From an uncultured Prevotella sp. (GTDB lineage Bacteria > Bacteroidota > Bacteroidia > Bacteroidales > Bacteroidaceae): 14,539 bases of DNA. Below, in pieces: positions 6,422-11,427 of the stretch. Each line of letters starts with the position of its first letter. The stretch's first letter is position 1. The DNA lies in the NCBI GenBank assembly GCA_937916075.1, contig CALGHW010000045.1, positions 1-14,539 of the forward strand, given 5' to 3'. The notes under the pieces are model-generated. The model ran no database searches. It had not been told where the DNA came from and saw only the letters and a program-made list of their open reading frames with translations. A program made the position numbers and the translations under genes.

Positions 6422-7068
6422 GCAAACAATATCGTTTCTTTTCGCCCATGCAGCTGCGTGCGGCCACTGGCAGCCGCCGTATCGAGGGACGTGTGTTCCA
6501 ATATGGGACGCGTTCCGTGCTGCTCCCAGACTGGGACTACGGGCGGGTTTTTGAGGAAGTGACACGTGGTGCGCTTGCTCAAGATGTCATCGACGCGAGC
6601 GACATCGTGTGCTGCCTGAATCATGACCAGAACCAGATGCTCGCCCGTCATCGGGACGGTGGTGGAAGTCTGGAGCTGGAGCTTGACGATGAAGGCTTGA
6701 TAATGCAATTCGATGCCGCCGATACCATCTGGGGCAACTATGCCATTGAGAGCGTTCGCCGCGGTGATTTCTCTGGGATGAGCTTCGGGTTCATGGCAGA
6801 CAGCAACACCTTCAGCTATTCAAAAGAGAGCGATGCGGACGGGAAAGAGTATTACGTCCGACATCTGGACAAAATCCCCCAAATGTTCGATGTGAGCATC
6901 GTCACGCATCCCGCCTACCCCGCCACCAGTGTATCGGCACGCAGTGCGGATGTGCGTGAGGGACTGGAGCACGCCGGGCTGCTGAAGGCAGAACCTGCAC
7001 CAGACAGCAATCCCATCGTCCGCAATGACTTCGACACAATCGGCGCATGGCTTCGCCGTACCTTATAA
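6418..7068 (+). CDS. HK97-family prohead protease (peptidase S78)
   Basis: This serine protease works inside the procapsid, removes the N-terminal scaffolding part of the capsid protein and then itself. The 216 residues match peptidase family S78: catalytic His H69 in CCLNHDQNQMLAR, the Ser motif RGDFSGMSFGF (S119 or S122 is the nucleophile) and the third motif FDVSIVTHPAYPATSV (D158 where HK97 has Glu, a known variant in the family). The N-terminal RIEGRVFQYGT also fits. The last 40 residues are poorly conserved and may be the self-cleaved tail. It starts inside the portal stop codon (ATGA) and lies 30 bases before the capsid gene, the standard HK97 order. Confidence 0.95.
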   Translation: MSKQYRFFSPMQLRAATGSRRIEGRVFQYGTRSVLLPDWDYGRVFEEVTRGALAQDVIDASDIVCCLNHDQNQMLARHRDGGGSLELELDDEGLIMQFDAADTIWGNYAIESVRRGDFSGMSFGFMADSNTFSYSKESDADGKEYYVRHLDKIPQMFDVSIVTHPAYPATSVSARSADVREGLEHAGLLKAEPAPDSNPIVRNDFDTIGAWLRRTL

Positions 7069-7098
7069 ATCTTTAACAAAATTTCAAAAGTTAGACAA

Positions 7099-8379
7099 AT
7101 GACCAGACAAGAGTACATGGCGGCCATCCGCCGCCGGAGTGAGATTCGTCAGGAACTTGGAGACCTCCAGCAGACCCTGGCACGTGAGAATCGAGACATG
7201 AACGACGCAGAGCGTGCTCAGTTCAATGCGCTTCGCGCAGAAGACGACCGCCTGATGGTGGGGTGCACCCAGTATGAGAGCGCACGCAGCTCTGAGCGTT
7301 CGGTGCAGATGGCACAGAGCCGCCGCGAGGACCGCTCGGAGGTGAACTTCGCCCGCTTGCTTCGCAGCATCGTCAGCGGTCGTGGCATTCCGCAGGACTT
7401 GGCCGCACAGCGTGACGAAAACGGCAATTTCCGTTTCGCATACAACCGAGCAGACGAGATGCTCCGTGAAGATGCAGGCGGCTCCGCAGGTTCTGGAAGC
7501 GGCACTGGCTCATCCGGAACTCCATCCGCTACCCCCGTCATTCAGCAGGCAGCCAGCACCGCCAGCATCACGCCCGTCTATATCCAAGACTACATCCGTG
7601 AGCTGACCCCGCAGACCATTATCGGCGAGCTTGGCGCAAGAATCCAGAGCGGAATCAACGGTCAGTGGAACTTCCCGACCGTGAAGGGCTTGAAGGCAAC
7701 GTGGTATGGTGAGAATGAGGAAGTGCTCCCGCAGACCATGGAGTTCGGAGTGAAGACCATCACTCCGCACCGTCTGCCCATCCGTGTGGACATCTCCAAC
7801 CGCGCTATCAACCAGACGGGCGGCGCAGTCCGTGACATCGTCGTCGAGACTATGCGCCTGAAGCACACCCTCGCACTGAACGAGGCGTTTGTGTCAGAGA
7901 CCCCGGCTGCCAACGCACCTACCAGTCCGTTCAAGAACATTCCAACTGGAAACGTGCTCGCTGCTACTGGCGCAGTTTCCACACTGAACCGCCAGCTGTT
8001 CCTCGACCTCCGCTCGAAGGTGAACGCCGCAAACGTTCCCGTGAATAGCCCCGCCTACCTGATGAGCTGGAACGCATACGCAGCCCTCGCCAATACTCCT
8101 ATCGATAAGGGTAGCGGCCGCTTCGTACTTGACCTTGCCACGAACACCATCGACGGTGTGAAGGTCGTTGCCAGCAGCCTCGTGAAGGACGGCACTATCT
8201 ATTACGGAAACTTCGGTTATGCGATGGTCGGACAATTCGGAGCAATGACGATGGGTATCGACACGACTTCGGTCAGTGTCCTTTCCACGAACACCGTGGC
8301 AATCGTCATCAACTCCGAGTGGGACTTCTTCGCACCTTATCCTGAAGCATTCGGTAAGATTACTTACACCGTGGCTTAG
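7099..8379 (+). CDS. Major capsid protein, HK97 fold
   Basis: The 426-residue protein has the two-part HK97 plan. Residues 1 to about 125 form a charged, helical scaffolding (delta) domain. A Gly/Ser-rich linker follows (126-146, GGSAGSGSGTGSSG), then the capsid fold from about 150, with the N-arm (ASITPVYIQDYIRELTPQ), the E-loop region around VKGLKATWYGENEEV, and a typical FGYAMVGQFGAMTMGID segment near the C-terminus. The prohead protease encoded just upstream should cut in or near the linker. The start is preceded by an A-rich leader (AAAATTTCAAAAGTTAGACAA ends at 7098) rather than a Shine-Dalgarno sequence, which favours high expression in Bacteroidota. A hairpin follows the stop codon. 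Confidence 0.95.
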   Translation: MTRQEYMAAIRRRSEIRQELGDLQQTLARENRDMNDAERAQFNALRAEDDRLMVGCTQYESARSSERSVQMAQSRREDRSEVNFARLLRSIVSGRGIPQDLAAQRDENGNFRFAYNRADEMLREDAGGSAGSGSGTGSSGTPSATPVIQQAASTASITPVYIQDYIRELTPQTIIGELGARIQSGINGQWNFPTVKGLKATWYGENEEVLPQTMEFGVKTITPHRLPIRVDISNRAINQTGGAVRDIVVETMRLKHTLALNEAFVSETPAANAPTSPFKNIPTGNVLAATGAVSTLNRQLFLDLRSKVNAANVPVNSPAYLMSWNAYAALANTPIDKGSGRFVLDLATNTIDGVKVVASSLVKDGTIYYGNFGYAMVGQFGAMTMGIDTTSVSVLSTNTVAIVINSEWDFFAPYPEAFGKITYTVA

Positions 8380-8385
8380 ATAATT

Positions 8386-8420
8386 AGCGGCGCACCGTGC
8401 GGCGGTGCGTTGCTTCATTT
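8386..8420 (+). terminator. Hairpin / likely partial terminator after the capsid gene
   Basis: AGCGGCGCACCG (8386-8397) pairs with CGGTGCGTTGCT (8403-8414), a 12-base stem with two G-U pairs around a TGCGG loop, followed by TCATTTT. The U-tract is imperfect, so it may act as a leaky terminator or as 3'-end protection for the capsid message. Confidence 0.6.
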
Positions 8421-8451
8421 TGATTATTAAACGATAAACAATATATAAGAA

Positions 8452-8919
8452 ATGGCAACATCGATGGATTACATGAATGGCAGTGACGTGCTTTTCACGA
8501 TTGCCGGCAAAGGCTACGGCCACTGCACCACCCACTCGGTCACGTTCAACAGCGAGACGAAGGAACGCGCCGTGAAACCGCCTGTAAAGAACAAGCAGAG
8601 CAAGGCGTTGTTCAGTGGAAAGGGCGTGACGAAGATGAGTATCTCTGTGCATGGAGAAGGATTCCGCTACAAGGGCGAGGAAGAGATGAGTCTCGACGAA
8701 ATCCGCAAGTTGTGGGGAGCAGGCCAAAGCGTTGTTCTCGAGTGCTTCGAGCGCGCCGACAGCCCTGCGCCATACCTCAAAGGTAATTTCGTCATCACCA
8801 AGCTCGAGGAAAGCAGCCCTGCGCAGGACGATGCTACCTTCAATGTCGATTTTGAGAATGACGGCGAACCAGAGGTGTACCCCGGTCAGCCGACAACGGG
8901 AGGTAGTGATACACCTTGA
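8452..8919 (+). CDS. Major tail tube protein (TP901-1 type)
   Basis: This protein polymerises into the tube of the non-contractile tail. The 155 residues fit the TP901-1-like major tail protein family: NGSDVLFTIAGKGYGHCTTHSVTF near the N-terminus, the SETKERAVKPPVKNK segment, SISVHGEGF, a central LDEIRKLWGAGQSVVLECF, and the closing pattern KGNFVITKLEESSPAQDDATFNVDFENDGE. The Pro/Gly/Thr tail (YPGQPTTGGSDTP) is probably disordered. It lies directly after the capsid gene, before the connector genes, which is unusual; in HK97 the tail tube gene follows the connectors. Hairpins on both sides (8386 and 8919) frame it as its own stoichiometric unit. The leader is very A/T-rich (ACAATATATAAGAA). 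Confidence 0.85.
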   Translation: MATSMDYMNGSDVLFTIAGKGYGHCTTHSVTFNSETKERAVKPPVKNKQSKALFSGKGVTKMSISVHGEGFRYKGEEEMSLDEIRKLWGAGQSVVLECFERADSPAPYLKGNFVITKLEESSPAQDDATFNVDFENDGEPEVYPGQPTTGGSDTP

Positions 8920-8953
8920 TGAGTGCCGCCCATATCGGGCGGCTACTCATTTT
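8919..8953 (+). terminator. Strong intrinsic terminator after the tail tube gene
   Basis: ATGAGTGCCGCCC (8919-8931) pairs with GGGCGGC (8937-8943) and ACTCAT (8945-8950) with one bulged T, a 13-base stem around ATATC, followed by TTT. The stem begins in the last base of the tail tube stop codon. Confidence 0.8.
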
Positions 8954-8987
8954 CCCAATCCCATAATTTTACAAAATCCGATAAGCC

Positions 8988-9299
8988 ATGCCACGATACA
9001 TTGACGCAGACGCGGCCATCCGCTTCAGCCGCTTGCGGTATGCAAGCGACCTCGACAAAGAGGAGGTGTCGCAGTTCATCGACGCAGCCGAGCAGACTCT
9101 TGCCGCCGACCTTCAGATAACAGACCTGAAGGAGATGGAGAATGCCGACGGGACACTTCCCGCCGACCTTGTGCAGGCATTGCTGATTCTGACCGGTGAC
9201 AATTACAGGGAAAGGGAGAGTATCAGTGCGGCGCAGCTCTATAAAAGCCCACACTACTGGCATCTGATTTATTCACACGTGAAATATCTTTCTGAATGA
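8988..9299 (+). CDS. Head-tail connector protein, HK97 gp6-like
   Basis: The 103-residue, mostly helical protein fits the gp6-like connector (adaptor) family that binds below the portal ring. It shows the typical N-terminal helices with acidic patches (DLDKEEVSQFIDAAEQTLAADLQI) and the late motif LPADLVQALLILTGDNYRERES, which corresponds to the family's 'hkqAillLvghlYenRe'. Its stop overlaps the next start in ATGA (9296-9299), so the two connector proteins are likely made by coupled translation. Confidence 0.85.
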   Translation: MPRYIDADAAIRFSRLRYASDLDKEEVSQFIDAAEQTLAADLQITDLKEMENADGTLPADLVQALLILTGDNYRERESISAAQLYKSPHYWHLIYSHVKYLSE

Positions 9300-9631
9300 T
9301 ACGAGCGGGATTATTGGATGAGGTGGCGGATGTTCTTCGCTATGAGAAATCCGTCGATGAGTATGGAGCAGACCATGGAGAATGGAAAGTGGTAGCTGAA
9401 GGCGTGCCGTGTCAGGTGAGCCACAGGCGCAGCGGTTTCGGCGAAATCCATGGCGAGGTGGGCTATACCTACCTTACTGCCTTCACGTTCCGATATACGG
9501 ACGCAGTGAAGGAATATGACCGGCTGAAATGGGACGGACGGCTGTATCAAGTGGAGGGCATAGACCGCAGCCTTCGCCGATATGGAGAGCTGCCCGTGAC
9601 GTGCAGTCTTGTAGATTTGAATGAGCAATAA
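9296..9631 (+). CDS. Head closure protein (SPP1 gp16 / HK97 gp7-like)
   Basis: The 111-residue protein fits the phage head-tail joining family (PF05521): an N-terminal MIRAGLLDEVADVLRYEKSV, then E.GADHGEWKVVAEGVPCQVSHRRSGFGE, then a beta-rich part with TAFTFRYTDAVKEYDRLKWDGRLYQVEGIDRS, all typical. It closes the connector below the gp6-like adaptor and keeps DNA in the head. It overlaps the preceding gene by 4 bases and the following one by 11, a translationally coupled set. Confidence 0.85.
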   Translation: MIRAGLLDEVADVLRYEKSVDEYGADHGEWKVVAEGVPCQVSHRRSGFGEIHGEVGYTYLTAFTFRYTDAVKEYDRLKWDGRLYQVEGIDRSLRRYGELPVTCSLVDLNEQ

Positions 9632-10055
9632 CGATATGGCAGACCCCGTGAAAGAAACAGGTTTCAGCTCGCTAAGCAGCGGAGCGGCCATCTACTCAGT
9701 GCTGAAATCCTTACTCGGAGACGGCACGGTGAAACCCGTTTTGAGTGAGAGCGACGTGAAGCTCCCCCTCGTGACGTTCCGTCGCACGGACGTGTCGTCG
9801 GAGGATTCAAAAGGGTACAGTAACCGCGATTCGGTGACATTCGAGTTCGTCGTGTTCAGTGATGAATATGGCGAAGGGGTGCGTCTGGCAGAAAAGGTGC
9901 GCCACGCACTGACCTGTAGAATCACCTACACCCCTGACGGTACGAATAACCGTCTGGTAATGGACTGCGTACGTACCGTGGGCGGTGAGGAGAGCTGGCA
10001 GAACGGCGCTTTTGTTCAGACGCTTAGGCTGACGTACCGCGTGTCGGTCTTTTAG
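9621..10055 (+). CDS. Tail terminator / completion protein (DUF3168-like)
   Basis: The 144-residue protein resembles the DUF3168 tail terminator group, which caps the finished tail and attaches it to the head. It has an N-terminal helix (AIYSVLKSLLGDGTVKPVL), KLPLVTFRRTDV (the family's 'Pyvvy' strand), a central SVTFEFVVFSDEYGEGVRLAEKVRHALT and a C-terminal strand pair ending in LRLTYRVSVF. ATG 9621 overlaps the upstream gene by 11 bases; the in-frame ATG 9636 (4 bases after the upstream stop) is equally possible. A strong terminator follows, closing the connector block. Confidence 0.7.
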   Translation: MSNNDMADPVKETGFSSLSSGAAIYSVLKSLLGDGTVKPVLSESDVKLPLVTFRRTDVSSEDSKGYSNRDSVTFEFVVFSDEYGEGVRLAEKVRHALTCRITYTPDGTNNRLVMDCVRTVGGEESWQNGAFVQTLRLTYRVSVF

Positions 10056-10077
10056 ACTTTGCAAAACGATATATATC

Positions 10078-10109
10078 GGGCAGACCACGGCAAGCGGTCT
10101 GCCCTTTTT
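10078..10109 (+). terminator. Strong intrinsic terminator after the connector block
   Basis: A perfect 9-base stem GGGCAGACC / GGTCTGCCC (10078-10086 and 10096-10104) encloses a 9-base loop and is followed by five T (10105-10109). It separates the connector genes from the tail assembly chaperone genes. Confidence 0.85.
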
Positions 10110-10197
10110 CATGCCGGCACGGTGCCTATACGCCGTTATGCTCGGAATCTAAAAGGGGCATTCTGTGCCTCGTATAACTTATAATTTAGGAAAATAT

Positions 10198-10530
10198 ATG
10201 AACAGTAACGAGAAAAAAGACAATGAAGGAATCCGCATGGAGCTGAGCGTTTACGGGAAGACTTTTCCCGCTTATCTTACCAACGGCGCACTGCTGCGTT
10301 TCCGAGAGCGCACAGGGCATGACCTCGAAACCACCGACGGCGGCTTCAGCGACACGTTCACCCTGCTGTGGTGCTGTGTGGCCAGCGCTTGCAAGCGTGA
10401 GGGCGTGAAGTTCGACATGACTGTTGAGGATTTTGCGGATGCTACCACCCCCGCCGATATTGAGCAGTGGGCAGCGACCGTCTTCGGCAAAACGTCGGAA
10501 GGAAAAAACGATTCCAGTAAAAAAAAATAA
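10198..10530 (+). CDS. Tail assembly chaperone, first frame (lambda gpG-like)
   Basis: The 110-residue product is a small acidic/helical protein in the position of lambda gpG: after the tail tube and connector genes and before the tape measure. It has MELSVYGKTFPAYLTNGALLRF near the start, FSDTFTLLWCCVASACKREG in the middle and FADATTPADIEQWAATVFG near the end, the common pattern of siphovirus chaperones. Such chaperones coat the tape measure protein and recruit tube subunits, and do not stay in the virion. I prefer ATG 10198, with TAGG 7 bases upstream; a GTG at 10165 would add 11 residues. The gene ends in AAA AAA AAA TAA, where a -1 slip enters the next open frame. Confidence 0.75.
   Translation: MNSNEKKDNEGIRMELSVYGKTFPAYLTNGALLRFRERTGHDLETTDGGFSDTFTLLWCCVASACKREGVKFDMTVEDFADATTPADIEQWAATVFGKTSEGKNDSSKKK
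10519..10530 (+). promoter_or_regulatory. Probable programmed -1 frameshift site (A9 followed by stop)
   Basis: Nine A (10519-10527) are read as three Lys codons and followed immediately by TAA (10528-10530). The -1 frame is closed by TAA at 10518-10520 and open from 10521 to 10898, so only a slip in this run joins the two chaperone frames. The fusion would be about 234 residues. I see no convincing stimulatory hairpin or internal Shine-Dalgarno sequence. Polymerase slippage on A9 is an alternative mechanism. Confidence 0.7.
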
Positions 10531-10541
10531 CCATCACAGAG

Positions 10542-10901
10542 ATGCTCGGTTATGGGATGGGTGTATGCGGCCTGAGTTTCGCAGACTTCTGCCTGCTGAC
10601 TCCGAGGGAGTTCGAGGCGGTCTGCGATGCTGTGAACGAGCATGACGATGGGGAACAGCGAGCAGCATGGGAGCGGGCACGGATTATCGGCGCACTCAGC
10701 GTCAGCCCATGGAGCAAGGGGAACGTGGAGCTTCGCAAGGTGCTCCCCTTGCCGTGGGATAGTAAGCCGTCCGTCCCTGCGCCTGCTGCGCATAAGATAG
10801 CATCGAAAGAGGAAGAAGAGCGCGCCTTTGAGCGATTGATGAAACGGCGCGCCACTTATTCACAAAAGACAACGAGAAATGAACGAGACGGCAACCCTTG
10901 A
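10542..10901 (+). CDS. Tail assembly chaperone, second frame (lambda T-like extension)
   Basis: This frame holds about 119 residues after ATG 10542 and is open from 10521. It resembles the second part of siphovirus chaperone fusions: LTPREFEAVCDAVNEHDDGEQRA, AAWERARIIGALSVSPWSKG and the VLPLPWD motif, which corresponds to the common 'dllpLPWD' end, then a charged tail. ATG 10542 has only a weak AGAG upstream, and the frame is reached from the preceding gene by a -1 slip at 10519-10527, so it is most likely made as the extension of a gpGT-like fusion that bridges tube subunits and tape measure. Independent translation is possible. It overlaps the gp10-like gene by 23 bases. Confidence 0.75.
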   Translation: MLGYGMGVCGLSFADFCLLTPREFEAVCDAVNEHDDGEQRAAWERARIIGALSVSPWSKGNVELRKVLPLPWDSKPSVPAPAAHKIASKEEEERAFERLMKRRATYSQKTTRNERDGNP

Positions 10902-11397
10902 TAAGGCATGGAACGACCTGCTGCGAACCTTCGACCGCCGTGAGCTGAAACGGACGTTGAAAGACGCATACAGGCGGACGGGTAAGAAGATTGCGAGCAT
11001 CGCAAAGATGAGCGTACAGGCTGGTGGTATCAACGATGCGGGCAAGCTGTCCCGTGGCGTGCGTGTTCGTGTCTACCCACGGGGTGGCGGTTTCATGATT
11101 ACCGTGAAGCCCCACGGGAAACAGGGTTTTATCAAGACCCGTCGTGGCGTTGAGAAACCTGTACTGATGTGGGCCGAGGAAGGCACGAAGAGCCGTCAGA
11201 CTCGCGGCGGGAAGAACGGCTACCTCATAAAGACCGACGAAGGTTATCGCTGGGTTGGAAAGAACCGTGGCAAGATGCCCGCTTACCACTTTCTAAAGGA
11301 GGCGGAGGCGCAAGGAGCTGCCATCGTGGAGCAGGAAGTAGGCAAGGAAATAGAGGATGCCACCGTTCGGCGTGCCCAGAAACTCGGTTGGCTGTGA
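10879..11397 (+). CDS. HK97 gp10-like neck/tail component
   Basis: The 172-residue basic protein fits the HK97 gp10 family of the head-tail interface: an N-terminal helical part (LDKAWNDLLRTFDRRELKRTLKDAYRRTGKKIASIAK), the central beta strands with VRVRVYPRGGGFMITVKPHGKQGF, then VLMWAEEGTKSRQTRGG and MPAYHFLKEAEAQGAAIVEQE, which corresponds to the family's 'paphPfl.pa' end. In HK97-like phages this gene normally lies between head closure and tail terminator; here it sits after the chaperone genes and directly before the tape measure. The start overlaps the previous frame by 23 bases, so coupled translation is likely. Confidence 0.8.
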   Translation: MNETATLDKAWNDLLRTFDRRELKRTLKDAYRRTGKKIASIAKMSVQAGGINDAGKLSRGVRVRVYPRGGGFMITVKPHGKQGFIKTRRGVEKPVLMWAEEGTKSRQTRGGKNGYLIKTDEGYRWVGKNRGKMPAYHFLKEAEAQGAAIVEQEVGKEIEDATVRRAQKLGWL

Positions 11398-11427
11398 CAT
11401 TATATATATATATAGGTAACGAAGAAT

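Noticed and set aside
7894..8727. 277-residue reverse-strand frame across the capsid/tail tube junction
   Set aside because: It lies opposite two clear structural genes, resembles no family and has a composition typical of an antisense shadow.
10503..10509. A AAA AAC heptamer as the frameshift site of the chaperone gene
   Set aside because: A -1 slip there reads only CGA TTC CAG and then stops at TAA 10518-10520, so it cannot reach the downstream frame.
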